DNA from: Comamonas testosteroni ATCC 11996 | GTDB lineage: Bacteria > Pseudomonadota > Gammaproteobacteria > Burkholderiales > Burkholderiaceae_C | Direction of reading: 5' to 3' | NCBI RefSeq assembly: GCF_000241525.1 | Contig: NZ_AHIL01000041.1 | Coordinates: 170,403 to 234,402 of the forward strand | Length of the DNA stretch: 64,000 nt | Part shown: one piece after another, positions 25,219-34,326 of the stretch | Numbering within the stretch: position 1 is the first letter of the stretch | Layout: each line of letters starts with the position of its first letter | Notes under the pieces: generated by a model | Databases searched by the model: none | Told to the model about the DNA's origin: nothing | The model's input: only the letters and a program-made list of their open reading frames with translations | Made by a program: the position numbers and the translations under genes

Positions 25219-27828
25219 ATGATGCGTGAGGGAGATATTGGCGCGATGCCTCCTGAGCTGCAGCTGGCCCAGCTGCAGGCCTTGGACAGGGTCATGGCCA
25301 TGGCTGAATTTGGCCTGGATGGGTCGTTGCACCGTGCCAATGACAACTATCTGCAGCTCATGGGGTTTACGCGTGAGCAGTCTCTGGGGCGCCCGCATCG
25401 CAGCTTTTGCTCTGCGCGTCTGGCCGACAGTGCCAGGTATCGGGAAATCTGGACGCATCTGTGTGCAGGCAATGCCTACTCCGGCGTGGTGGAGCGACTA
25501 CGCAGCGATGGCAGCAGTTGCTGGCTGGAAGCTACCTATTCACCGGTGATGGATGCCCAGGGGCGGGTGATGCATATCCTGAAGATCGCTACCGACGTCA
25601 CGCAGCGGCGAGCCCGGGAGCAGGCGCAGCAGGAGCACCTGCATCGCTTGTCCCTGGTGGCCGATGCCTCCGACACGGCAGTGGTCATCAGTGATGGAAG
25701 CTCGCGCATCGTGCATGTCAACGGCGGCTTTACGCGCATGTTCGGCTGGCGCACCGAGGAGGTCGCGGGGCACATGCCGATTACCTTGCTGGCTCCTCAG
25801 GCGTCCGAGGCCTTTGTGGACCAATATCGCTCGGAATTGCGCGCCGGCCAGCCTGTGGGGCGTGAGGAGATCGTGGTCGGCAAACATGGGCAGCGCTACT
25901 GGGCCAAGGTCATCAGCAACCCCATTCTCGACGCGGACGGGCGCTGGCAATACACGGTGTCGATGCTGACCGATATCACGCGTTCCAAGATGCATGAGGC
26001 CTTGCAGCACCGCGTGCTGGAGGCCATGGCGCGCGAGCGGCCGCTGGTGGAAGTGCTGGAGATGGTGTGTCTGGAGGTCGAGAGGATTGCTCCGGAGGTG
26101 ACGGCATCGATTCTCGAGGTGGATGCCCAGGGGCTGCTCCATCCGCTGGCCGGACCAAGCCTGCCGCATTCTTATTCAGCGCTGCTGGACGGGGTGGCCA
26201 TAGGGCCGAATGTGGGCTCCTGCGGAACGGCGGCCTGGCGCAACGCGCCGGTGCTGGTGGACGATATTGCAGATGATCCGCTGTGGACGGATTTCAAGCA
26301 CCTGATCCTGCCGCTGGGGTTCAGAGCCTGCTGGTCCACTCCCATTTGCAACAGCGGCGGCAAGCCGATCGGCACTTTCGCGTTCTATTACCGGGAGCGG
26401 CTGAGCGGGGGTGCCTCGACTTTTCACCAGCAACTGGTGGATGCCTGCATCCATCTGTGCGCCCTGGCGCTGGAGCGCGAGCTGTCGCGTGCGCGCATTC
26501 GTCAGCTGGCCTTCTACGACGGCCTGACCGGATTGCCCAATCGAAGTCTGCTGCAGGCCAAGGCCGATCAGGCGATTGCGTCAGCTGCCGGCAATGACGA
26601 ACAGCTGGCGGTGCTGTTCATCGACCTGGACCGGTTCAAGCAGGTCAATGACTCTCTGGGTCATCCTGTGGGGGATGAATTGCTGCGCAATGTCGCGACG
26701 CGATTGCAGTGCGTGCTGCGCAGCTGCGATATTGCCGGGCGTTTGTCGGGCGACGAGTTTGTTGCCGTGCTGCCGCAATGCGATGCGGAGCATGTTGCCA
26801 ATACCATCGAACGCCTGCAGGAGCTGCTGGCAGAGCCCCTGAATATTGCCGACACCTCGCTGTCCATATCCGCCAGCGTGGGCATTGCAATGTTTCCCAT
26901 GGACGGCAGGGATATGGAGACCCTGGTGCACCGTGCCGACATGGCCATGTACCAGGCCAAGAGCAAGGGGCGCGGCCGTTTCTGTTTCTTCAGCAGCGAA
27001 ATGAACCGCTTGGCCCAGGAGCGTCTGGCACTGGAGACTGCCCTGCGCAAGGCGCTCAAAAGCGGTGGCCTGCGCCTGCACTATCAGCCTCAGATCGAAA
27101 TGGCCACCGGCCGTCTGTATGGCGTGGAGGCCCTGGCGCGCTGGACCCATGCAGAGCTTGGCGAGATTTCGCCCGCCCGCTTTATCCCGCTGGCCGAAGA
27201 GTGCGGGCTGATCGCCGATCTTGGAAACTGGGCACTGGAAGAGGCCTGTCGCCAGCTGTCGCAGTGGCGGGCCAAGGGAATGGAAGTCCCCGCAGTGTCG
27301 GTCAATCTGTCGCCATCGAGCTTTCACAATCTGGATTTGCCACGGATGATCGCCGATACGCTGGACCGCAACGACCTGGCGCCGCAGGACCTGACCCTGG
27401 AGCTGACGGAAAGCATTTTGCTGGACACCAACCCCAGCACCATGAAGACCATCAACGAGGTGCATGCACATGGCGTGCGCCTGTCCATGGATGATTTCGG
27501 CACCGGCTACTCCAGCCTCAGTTATCTGCGCCGCCTGCCGGTCAGTGAGCTCAAGCTCGATCGCAGCTTCGTGGCCGATCTTGAGCACGACGAGGCGGCT
27601 CGGGCGTTGAGCAGTGCCATTTTGGGCATTGGCAAGAGTCTGCACCTGACCGTGGTGGCGGAAGGAGTGGAGACGCCAACGCAGAGCGTGATGCTTTGCG
27701 AGCAGGGCTACCCGGTGGCACAAGGCTTTCTGTTCGCCCGGCCGCTGGCTCCAAAAGAGTTTGAGCACTGGCTGGCTGCCAACCCGGCTTCCCCGGTGCC
27801 GACCGTGCAAGGCGCCGTCGCCGCATGA
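25219..27828 (+). CDS. PAS-PAS-GAF-GGDEF-EAL cyclic-di-GMP signalling protein
   Basis: An 869-residue cytoplasmic protein without membrane segments. Two PAS domains (about 25-125 and 135-250) are followed by a GAF domain (about 270-410, with VGSCGTAAWRNAPVLVDDI), a diguanylate cyclase domain and an EAL phosphodiesterase domain. The cyclase signature is SGDEF at about 510-514 instead of GGDEF, a variant often still active, with the upstream motif GLTGLPNRSLL. The EAL motif is at about 636 (GVEALARW), and the metal-binding segments ELTES, DDFGTGYSSL and KLDRSFV are complete, so phosphodiesterase activity is likely. The start is the ATG at 25219 behind AAGGA; the next ATG codon is also possible. 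It lies alone between a transporter and an aldolase gene. Confidence 0.92.
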   Translation: MMREGDIGAMPPELQLAQLQALDRVMAMAEFGLDGSLHRANDNYLQLMGFTREQSLGRPHRSFCSARLADSARYREIWTHLCAGNAYSGVVERLRSDGSSCWLEATYSPVMDAQGRVMHILKIATDVTQRRAREQAQQEHLHRLSLVADASDTAVVISDGSSRIVHVNGGFTRMFGWRTEEVAGHMPITLLAPQASEAFVDQYRSELRAGQPVGREEIVVGKHGQRYWAKVISNPILDADGRWQYTVSMLTDITRSKMHEALQHRVLEAMARERPLVEVLEMVCLEVERIAPEVTASILEVDAQGLLHPLAGPSLPHSYSALLDGVAIGPNVGSCGTAAWRNAPVLVDDIADDPLWTDFKHLILPLGFRACWSTPICNSGGKPIGTFAFYYRERLSGGASTFHQQLVDACIHLCALALERELSRARIRQLAFYDGLTGLPNRSLLQAKADQAIASAAGNDEQLAVLFIDLDRFKQVNDSLGHPVGDELLRNVATRLQCVLRSCDIAGRLSGDEFVAVLPQCDAEHVANTIERLQELLAEPLNIADTSLSISASVGIAMFPMDGRDMETLVHRADMAMYQAKSKGRGRFCFFSSEMNRLAQERLALETALRKALKSGGLRLHYQPQIEMATGRLYGVEALARWTHAELGEISPARFIPLAEECGLIADLGNWALEEACRQLSQWRAKGMEVPAVSVNLSPSSFHNLDLPRMIADTLDRNDLAPQDLTLELTESILLDTNPSTMKTINEVHAHGVRLSMDDFGTGYSSLSYLRRLPVSELKLDRSFVADLEHDEAARALSSAILGIGKSLHLTVVAEGVETPTQSVMLCEQGYPVAQGFLFARPLAPKEFEHWLAANPASPVPTVQGAVAA

Positions 27829-27897
27829 ACTTGCGGTGCCGAGGTTCGGCGCAGATCGCTCCGGCAGCAATGACGTGATGCGCAGACGTGGCTGAGA

Positions 27898-27921
27898 GGC
27901 CGCGCGTATTGTGGCGCGGCC
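27898..27921. terminator. Perfect GC-rich hairpin between convergent genes
   Basis: GGCCGCGC-GTATTGTG-GCGCGGCC has 8-base arms. It lacks a T tract, so it could be a weak terminator or a transcript-end stabiliser. It lies between two convergent genes. Confidence 0.4.
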
Positions 27922-27998
27922 GAGGCTTTGGCGGCATTGCGGCATGGCCATCAGGCTATGCGGGCATGGTTGCAGCTTCAACGTTGTGCCTCAAGACT

Positions 27999-28802
27999 TC
28001 AGTAGGCGGCTCCTGGCAGTGCCGGGGCCGCCACCGTGGAGCCGGCAAACTGGCTGCGCAGCTTGCGCGCGGCATTCACGAACATCAGCACATCCACCCC
28101 CACGGCCACAAAGCTGCAGCCGAGTTGCAGGTAGCGCTGTGCCAGCGCGGGGTCCGAGGTCAGCGTACCTGCCGCCTTGCCACTGGCAACGATGGTTCGC
28201 ATCGCTGCCTCGATGGCGGCCTGCACTTCGGGGTGGCCGGGGTTGCCGCGATGGCCCATGGAGGCCGCCAGGTCGGCCGGGCCTATGAAGACGCCGTGCA
28301 CGCCGTCCACGGCGCAGATGGCTTCGAGATTTTTCAGGGCCGTGGTGGTCTCGGCCTGCACCAGCAGGCAGACCTCGTCGTCGGCAACATTCAGATAGTC
28401 GGCGCGGCTGCTCCACTGAGAGGCACGTCCCACGGCACTGCCGACGCCGCGCACGCCCAGGGGCGGGTATTGCGTGGCGGCCGCGATGGCCTGGGCCTGG
28501 TCTGCCGTGTCCACCATGGGCACGAGCAGCGTCTTGACGCCTATGTCCAGCATTTGCTTGATCAGGGCCGTGCTGCCTTCCACGACTCGCACCACCGGCT
28601 GAGCCGGGTGCGAGGCCACGGCCTGCAGGGCTGCCAGGGTGCTGCGCAGATCGTTGGGCGCATGCTCGCCGTCGATCAGCAGCCAGTCATAGCCCGTGGT
28701 GGCGGCCGCTTCGGCCAGGTAGGGATCGGCCATGGATAGCCACAGCCCGATCTGGGGCAGGCGTGCGGCGATGGCGGTCTTGAAGGGATTCAGTGCGGGC
28801 AT
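27999..28802 (-). CDS. HpcH/HpaI-family class II aldolase
   Basis: The 267-residue metal-dependent aldolase cleaves 4-hydroxy-2-oxo acids to pyruvate (or oxalacetate) and an aldehyde. The family motifs are visible: GLWLSMADPYLAEAAATTGY, DWLLIDGEHAPND, VRGVGSAVGRAS and GVHGVFIGPADLAASMGH (metal and phosphate-pocket residues). In this neighbourhood, with a sugar-acid dehydratase and a semialdehyde dehydrogenase, a role like GarL (5-keto-4-deoxy-glucarate aldolase) is likely but not proven. It is separated from the dehydrogenase by a 200-base GC-rich spacer. Confidence 0.88.
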   Translation of the reverse strand: MPALNPFKTAIAARLPQIGLWLSMADPYLAEAAATTGYDWLLIDGEHAPNDLRSTLAALQAVASHPAQPVVRVVEGSTALIKQMLDIGVKTLLVPMVDTADQAQAIAAATQYPPLGVRGVGSAVGRASQWSSRADYLNVADDEVCLLVQAETTTALKNLEAICAVDGVHGVFIGPADLAASMGHRGNPGHPEVQAAIEAAMRTIVASGKAAGTLTSDPALAQRYLQLGCSFVAVGVDVLMFVNAARKLRSQFAGSTVAAPALPGAAY

Positions 28803-29003
28803 GGGGTGTACGCTTTCATAGGGGGGTTAGGGCGTGGCGCCTGTAACTGGCGCGGCCCAGGCCAGAGACGCCAAGCAAGGGCCTGGGCTGGCCGCGCTGC
28901 CCCGCAGCGAGGGCGTCGTCCCCCTCCCGCGCAGCGAGAGAGGGCGCCGTGCCACGGGGGAAGCGGCGGGGCCGCCCCGGCAAAGCCGCTCAGGGGGGAG
29001 CTG
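28803..29003. repeat. GC-rich intergenic stretch, possible dispersed repeat
   Basis: Two hundred bases of very high GC content separate two catabolic genes on the same strand. The stretch is rich in short direct and inverted copies of CGCAGCGAG, GGGGGA and CCCCGG, and reads open in several frames without protein-like composition. A tight stem is formed by GGCGGGG and CCCCGGC-type arms near 28967-28985. Similar long GC-rich repeats are common between genes in Comamonadaceae; membership is an inference. Confidence 0.4.
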
Positions 29004-30485
29004 TCAGTCCAACCCACCCTGGCAGACGTATTTGATGTGCAGGTAATCGTCGAGCCCGTGGGTCGAGCCTTCGCGGCCGTAGCCCGACTCCTTGACACCG
29101 CCAAAGGGCGCGGCCTCGGCGGCCAGAGCGCCTTCGTTGATGCCCACGATGCCCGACTCCAGCGCATCGGCGACACGCCAAATGCGGCGTATGTCCTGGC
29201 TGTAGAAATAGGCGGCCAGACCGAACGGCGTGTCGTTGGCGGCGGCGATGACCTCGGCCTCGTCGTCGAACATGGTCAGCGGAGCCACGGGGCCGAAGGT
29301 TTCCTCGCAGGCGCAGGCCATGGAGGCCGTGGCGCCCGAGAGCACGGTGGGGGCGTAGTAGGTGGGGCCCAGATCCGTCAGGCGCCTGCCGCCGGTGAGC
29401 ACCTTGGCGCCCTTGGCCACCGCGTCCTCCACATGTCGGGCGATCTTCTCGACCGCGCGGTCATTGATCATGGGGCCGATCTGTGAGGACGGGTCGCAGG
29501 CCGGACCCACGTGCAAGGCTGCCACGCGGGCGCTGAGCTGCTGGGCAAAGGCCTCGTACACCGAGCGGTGCACAAAGACGCGATTGGGGCAGACGCAGGT
29601 CTGGCCGCCGTTGCGGAACTTGGCGGCCATGAAGCCGTCCACGGCGGCTGCCACATCGGCATCCTCGAAGACGATGAAGGGCGCATTGCCGCCCAGCTCC
29701 AGCGAGAGCTTTTTGAGCGTGTCGGCGCTGCGGCGCGCCAGGTGCTTGCCAACGGGCGTGGAGCCGGTGAAGGTGATCTTGCGCACGCGGCTGTCATCCA
29801 GCCATTGATCGACCACCTCGGGCGTGCGCTCGCGCGAGGCCGTGACGATGTTGAGCACCCCGGCCGGCACCCCGGCTTCGTGCGCCAGCAGCACCAGGGC
29901 CAGTGAAGTCAGCGGCGTGTCCTCGGCCGGCTTGCAGACCACGGTGCAGCCCGCGGCCAGGGCGGGCGCGATCTTGCGCGCGATCATAGCGGCCGGGAAG
30001 TTCCAGGGCGTGATGGCGGCGACCACACCCACGGGCTCGCGCAGGGCGAACATGCGCCGGCCCGCCACGGGCGCGGGAATGACTTCGCCGTTCATGCGCG
30101 TGGCGGCCTCGCCAAACCATTCGATGTAGCTGGCGGCATAGGCCACTTCGCCCTTGCCTTCGGCCAGCGGCTTGCCCTGCTCCAGCGAGATCAGCGTGCC
30201 CAGATCGTCCTGATGGGCCAGCACCAGGTCGTTCCAGCGCTTGATGATGGCGGCGCGCTGCTTGGCCGGCAGCTTGCGCCAGGCAGGCAGGGCCGCCTGG
30301 GCAGCGTCCACGGCGGCGCGCGCATCAGCCGCACCTGAATCGGGAACGCTGGTGATGGTGTTGCCGGTGGCCGGATCGGTCACGGCAAAGCTGGCGCCGC
30401 TGGCAGCGGGCGTCCAGGCGCCGGCGATGAAGTTGGCGCTGCGCTGCAGTTCGGTGCGTTGCAGCCTGAGTGGCGTGGCGTTCAT
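29004..30485 (-). CDS. NAD(P)-dependent succinate-semialdehyde dehydrogenase family protein
   Basis: A 493-residue aldehyde dehydrogenase. The catalytic cysteine lies in GGQTCVCPNR and the general base in ELGGNAPFIVFED; TPWNFPAAMIARKIAPALAA is the cofactor-binding part. The sequence is GabD-like (succinate-semialdehyde dehydrogenase), but within a sugar-acid cluster it may oxidise alpha-ketoglutarate semialdehyde or tartronate semialdehyde. The annotated family name is therefore by similarity only. It lies 62 bases downstream of the dehydratase on the same strand. Confidence 0.88.
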   Translation of the reverse strand: MNATPLRLQRTELQRSANFIAGAWTPAASGASFAVTDPATGNTITSVPDSGAADARAAVDAAQAALPAWRKLPAKQRAAIIKRWNDLVLAHQDDLGTLISLEQGKPLAEGKGEVAYAASYIEWFGEAATRMNGEVIPAPVAGRRMFALREPVGVVAAITPWNFPAAMIARKIAPALAAGCTVVCKPAEDTPLTSLALVLLAHEAGVPAGVLNIVTASRERTPEVVDQWLDDSRVRKITFTGSTPVGKHLARRSADTLKKLSLELGGNAPFIVFEDADVAAAVDGFMAAKFRNGGQTCVCPNRVFVHRSVYEAFAQQLSARVAALHVGPACDPSSQIGPMINDRAVEKIARHVEDAVAKGAKVLTGGRRLTDLGPTYYAPTVLSGATASMACACEETFGPVAPLTMFDDEAEVIAAANDTPFGLAAYFYSQDIRRIWRVADALESGIVGINEGALAAEAAPFGGVKESGYGREGSTHGLDDYLHIKYVCQGGLD

Positions 30486-30547
30486 GGTGAAAATCGCAGA
30501 AAGTGAAGATCGGATAAGGGCGCAAAGCTCTGGAGGATGTGTTTTCC

Positions 30548-32077
30548 TCAGCTAACGATGCCTAGATGCCAAGGCACGAATTCATGGTCGCCCAGACCCA
30601 GGGCTTCGCTCTTGGTTGGTTCGCCGCTGGCATGGTGCAGGATCTGCTCGAAGATCTGCTGGCCCAGCTCGGGCACGGTCAGCTCTCCGTCGACGACCAC
30701 GCCGCAGTTGATGTCCATGTCTTCCTGCAGGCGCTGGTACATGGGCGTGTTGCTGGCCAGCTTGATGGTGGGTGCGGGCTTGCTGCCGAACATGGAGCCG
30801 CGACCCGTAGTGAAGCAGATGAGCTGGGCGCCGCTGGCGATCTGGCCCGTAGAGGCCACGGGGTCGTAGCCCGGCGAGTCCATGAAGACGAAGCCGTGCT
30901 CGGTGATGGGCTCGGCGTATTCATAGACGGCGCGCAGCGGTGTGGTGCCACCCTTCATGGCGCTGCCCAGGGATTTTTCAAAGATGTTGGCCAGGCCGCC
31001 AGCCTGGTTGCCATGGCCGACCACGCCGTTGAACTGGGCGTTCTGGCCGGCTGCGTAGCGTTCCCACCAGGCCAGGCGGTCCAGAAGCTTCTGGCCGACT
31101 TCGGGACTGATGGCGCGGCGCGTGAGCATGAACTCCACGCCGTGGATCTCGGGCGTCTCGGACAGAATGGCCGTGCCGCCGTGGCGCACCAGAATGTCCA
31201 TGGCCGCGCCCAGGCCGGGGTTGGCCGTGATGCCCGAAAACCCATCCGAGCCGCCGCATTCCAGGCCGATCTTGAGGTGGGCGGCGCTGACGGTGCTGCG
31301 CTGCGCCTGGTTGGCGATGGGCAGCATTTCTTCGATGGCGGCAATACCTGCTTCGATGGTGGCGCGCGTGCCACCCACTTCCTGCATCACCAGGGTGCGC
31401 AGCAACTGACCTTCCTTGAGGCCTTGCGAATCCACCAATGCATCGACCTGGTTGCGCTCGCAGCCCAGACCCACGATGAGCACGCCCGCCAGATTGGGGT
31501 GGCGCGCATAGCCGGCCAGAGTACGGCGCAGCACGTCGAAGTGCTCACTGGGTGAGGACATGCCGCAGCCGCTGCTCTGGGCAAAGGCGGCCACGCCATC
31601 CACATTGGGAAAGGCTGCCAGCCGCTCGGGCGTGAAGTGCGCGGCGATGCGCTTGATCACGGTGGCCGAGCAGTTGACCGAGGACAGGATGCCGATGAAG
31701 TTGCGCGTGCCCACGCCGCCGCCCGCTCGCACAAACCCCTGGAAAGTGGCGCGCTCTTCCTCGGGGACGTAGTCCACGGGCCGTACGTCGGCACCGAACG
31801 ACGGGTCGCGGTAGTAGTCCACCAGCTTGAGGTTGTGGCTGTGCACATAGTCGCCTGGCTCCAGATCGCGGGTGGCGACGCCGATCACCGTGTCGTACTT
31901 CTTGACCTGCTCGCCTTCGGCGATGCGGCGCGCCGCGATCTTGTGGCCGGCCGGCACCTGGGCGCGCGTGCGCACTCCCAGCTCGGGAATGTCCTGGCCC
32001 AGGGCCAGGGCGGTCTTGGCCACCAGCACGTTGTCGTTGGGGTGCAGGTGCAGCAGGGAAGAAGAGGAGGAGAGCAT
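30548..32077 (-). CDS. UxaA/GarD-family altronate or galactarate dehydratase
   Basis: The 509-residue enzyme belongs to the altronate/galactarate dehydratase family, which removes water from a sugar acid using iron or another divalent metal. A SAF-type N-terminal domain (LHPNDNVLVAKTALALGQD, residues 11-29, to about 90) is followed by the catalytic part: GFVRAGGGVGTRNFIGILSS, FAQSSGCGMSSPSEH, GLGCERNQVDALVD and GLECGGSDGFSGITANPGLG. Cysteine and histidine metal ligands in these motifs are intact. The exact substrate (galactarate, altronate or similar) cannot be decided from sequence. Confidence 0.88.
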   Translation of the reverse strand: MLSSSSSLLHLHPNDNVLVAKTALALGQDIPELGVRTRAQVPAGHKIAARRIAEGEQVKKYDTVIGVATRDLEPGDYVHSHNLKLVDYYRDPSFGADVRPVDYVPEEERATFQGFVRAGGGVGTRNFIGILSSVNCSATVIKRIAAHFTPERLAAFPNVDGVAAFAQSSGCGMSSPSEHFDVLRRTLAGYARHPNLAGVLIVGLGCERNQVDALVDSQGLKEGQLLRTLVMQEVGGTRATIEAGIAAIEEMLPIANQAQRSTVSAAHLKIGLECGGSDGFSGITANPGLGAAMDILVRHGGTAILSETPEIHGVEFMLTRRAISPEVGQKLLDRLAWWERYAAGQNAQFNGVVGHGNQAGGLANIFEKSLGSAMKGGTTPLRAVYEYAEPITEHGFVFMDSPGYDPVASTGQIASGAQLICFTTGRGSMFGSKPAPTIKLASNTPMYQRLQEDMDINCGVVVDGELTVPELGQQIFEQILHHASGEPTKSEALGLGDHEFVPWHLGIVS

Positions 32078-32146
32078 CTTGGAGTCCGGGGATGGCGGGC
32101 CTGAGGCGGTTGGGTCGCGGTGAGGACGCGGTTGGGACGCGGCGCG

Positions 32147-33130
32147 TCAGCGCATCAGCTCGCGCAGTTTGAGTTTGTCGATGAGCACGGTTTCCTTCTG
32201 GTAGACCGTGTTCACATATTTGGCGTAGTCAGGGCCGTCCAGGTAGAGCAAGGGCGCGTCCAGCCGGTCGGCCACGGACTTGAACTCGGGGCTGGCCACG
32301 GCCTGGCGGAAGGCATCGCGCAGCTTGGCTTCGACGGCGGGCGGCAGGCCCTTGGGCGCGCCGATGCCGTTGGGCGCATCGACGACCACGTTGTAGCCCA
32401 GGTCCTTGAGCGTGGGCACGTCCTTGAAGCGTGGCGTGCGCTGCTCGCCCCAGGTGGCCAGCAGGCGCAGCTTGCCGGCCTCCACATGCGGAGCCCAGGA
32501 GCTGGAGTCGGCCAGTGCGTCCACATGGCCGCCCAGCACGCCTTGCAGTGCCTCGGCGCCGCCCTTGTAGGGAATGTGGCTGAGCTGTATGCCCGCTGCG
32601 GCCGCAAATTCCTCCATGCCCACATGCGTGGCGCCGCCCACGCCGGCGTGGGCGTAGGTGATGCTGCCAGGCTTGGCCTTGGCGGCGGCGACGAAGTCCT
32701 GCAGGGTCTTGAAGCGCGAGTTGGCCGGCACGGCAATACCGAAGGTCTGGCCCGAAGTACGCGCGATATAGGTGTAGTCCTTGCGCGGATCGGCCTGCAG
32801 CGTGCCCAGCTGGGAAAAGCGCGTGACCGAGATGGGGATCTGGCCGATGGTGTAGCCGTCGGGCTTGGCCGAGGCCAGGGCCTTGGAGCCGATCATGCCG
32901 GAGGCTCCGGCGCGGTTTTCCACCGCAATCGCCTGGCCCAGGATGCGGCTGGCCACGGTGCACAGCGCGCGCATCGACTGGTCGGCCGTGCCGCCTGCAG
33001 GCCAGGGGCAGATGAAGGTGATGGGGCGCTCGGGCCAGGTCTGGGCCAGCAGGCGGGTGGAAGTTCCGAGCGTGGCTGCGCCGAGGGCGCCGAGCACAAA
33101 GCTGCGCCGGCTGCTGCGTGGGGGGATCAT
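32147..33130 (-). CDS. Tat-exported Bug/TctC-family solute-binding protein
   Basis: A 327-residue periplasmic binding protein of the Bug (tripartite tricarboxylate receptor) family. The N-terminus SSRRSFVLGALGAATLG is a twin-arginine signal, so export in the folded state through Tat is likely. The mature part begins WPERPITFICPWPAGGTADQ and has NRAGASGMIGSKALASAKPD and YKGGAEALQGVLGGHVDALA. No TctA/TctB genes are near, as is usual for orphan Bug receptors. It probably delivers the sugar acid handled by the downstream enzymes. AGGAG lies 8 bases before the start. Confidence 0.88.
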   Translation of the reverse strand: MIPPRSSRRSFVLGALGAATLGTSTRLLAQTWPERPITFICPWPAGGTADQSMRALCTVASRILGQAIAVENRAGASGMIGSKALASAKPDGYTIGQIPISVTRFSQLGTLQADPRKDYTYIARTSGQTFGIAVPANSRFKTLQDFVAAAKAKPGSITYAHAGVGGATHVGMEEFAAAAGIQLSHIPYKGGAEALQGVLGGHVDALADSSSWAPHVEAGKLRLLATWGEQRTPRFKDVPTLKDLGYNVVVDAPNGIGAPKGLPPAVEAKLRDAFRQAVASPEFKSVADRLDAPLLYLDGPDYAKYVNTVYQKETVLIDKLKLRELMR

Positions 33131-33213
33131 CGCTTGTCTCCTGTCGTTATTTGAACTGCCAGCCCCGATTGTTCAAAACTGCTCCATGACAATCCAATGA
33201 AAAGATAGACTCT

Positions 33214-33237
33214 CTTCATAACTATTAGGTAATGAAG
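33214..33237. promoter_or_regulatory. LysR-type operator between the Bug operon and its regulator
   Basis: CTTCAT and ATGAAG flank a 12-base centre; the core ATAAC-N5-GGTAAT resembles the ATAACC-N4-GGTTAT type of site used by PcaQ-like LysR regulators. It lies 5 bases before the regulator's start codon and about 85 bases upstream of the divergent operon. Regulation by the adjacent gene product is inferred. Confidence 0.5.
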
Positions 33238-33241
33238 CCCC

Positions 33242-34177
33242 ATGAGCAAGATCGATCGTGTGCTGCGCTCCAACCTCAAGCTGCGCCATTTGCAGCTGCT
33301 GGTGGCGCTGGACCAGTTCCGTCACCTGGGCCGTGCGGCCGAGTTTCTGGCAGTGACCCAGCCCGCTGTCTCCAAGACTCTGGCCGAGGTCGAACGCATG
33401 CTCGGCATGGCGCTGTTCGAGCGCTCCACGCGCGGGACCGAGCCCACGGCAGCCGGTGTCAGCATGGTGCGGTTTGCGCGCTCGGTGCTGGCCGGTTTCG
33501 AGCGCACGCGCGACGAGATGGCAGCCGAGGCCAGCGGTGCCCGTGGGCGCACCAGCGTGGGCGCCATGGTGGTGGCCACGCCCGTGTTGCTGGCGCGCGC
33601 GGTGGAGCGGTTAAAAGCGCGTTCGGACCAGACCACGGTGATGGTGGAGGAGGGGGATCTGGCACGCCTGCTGCCCAAGCTGCGCCTGGGCGAGCTGGAT
33701 CTGTTCGTCGGACGGCTGGAGCCCGGCTATGCCGCGCCCGATCTGGAGACCGAGGCGCTGTATGACGATCCCATGGTGGCCGTGGTGCGGCCCGGTCATG
33801 CACTGCTGGCGCCGGGCGCGGCCAGCTGGCAGGCCCTGGCGGGCCAGCCCTGCGTCCTGCCGCCGCCCTGGGCCTCGCTGCGCGTGAAGCTGGAGCAGCA
33901 GTTCTATGCCCACGGCCTGCACCCGCCGGTCGACATCGTGGAGACTGCGTCCTTTCTCTCGCAGCTGACCTTTGTGCACCAGCGCGGCGCCGTGGCCTTC
34001 ATGGCGCGTGGTGTGGCCCGCTGTCATGCCGCCCTGGGTACGCTGGCCATGCTGGATCTCGCCGTGCCCATCGATCTGCCGCCCGTGGGGCTGATCACCT
34101 TGCGTGGCCAGCCGCTGACGCCGACCACGGGCTTGCTGCTCCAATGCCTGCGCGAGGTTGCGGGGGAGCTGGGCTGA
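33242..34177 (+). CDS. LysR-type regulator (PcaQ/GbpR-like)
   Basis: The 311-residue protein has the LysR helix-turn-helix near its N-terminus (LRHLQLLVALDQFRHLGRAA, EFLAVTQPAVSKTLAEVERM) and a substrate-binding domain beginning about residue 93. The sequence around the helix (NLKLRHLQLLVALDQFRHLG) is typical of the PcaQ/GbpR group that senses aromatic or sugar-acid compounds. It is divergent from the Bug-dehydratase cluster and very likely its activator. The start codon follows a potential operator by only 4 bases. Confidence 0.9.
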   Translation: MSKIDRVLRSNLKLRHLQLLVALDQFRHLGRAAEFLAVTQPAVSKTLAEVERMLGMALFERSTRGTEPTAAGVSMVRFARSVLAGFERTRDEMAAEASGARGRTSVGAMVVATPVLLARAVERLKARSDQTTVMVEEGDLARLLPKLRLGELDLFVGRLEPGYAAPDLETEALYDDPMVAVVRPGHALLAPGAASWQALAGQPCVLPPPWASLRVKLEQQFYAHGLHPPVDIVETASFLSQLTFVHQRGAVAFMARGVARCHAALGTLAMLDLAVPIDLPPVGLITLRGQPLTPTTGLLLQCLREVAGELG

Positions 34178-34326
34178 GCCTGATATAGGGCGGGCCGGCC
34201 CTCTGGGGCCGCTCTGTGCTGGCGTGCTACCGTGGTGCAATCCTTGTCCCATGTCTTGAGCCCTGTGCCTTGTACCTTATGCTTTGTGCCGGACATGATT
34301 CCAGGTCCAACCATGGAGACCCATCT

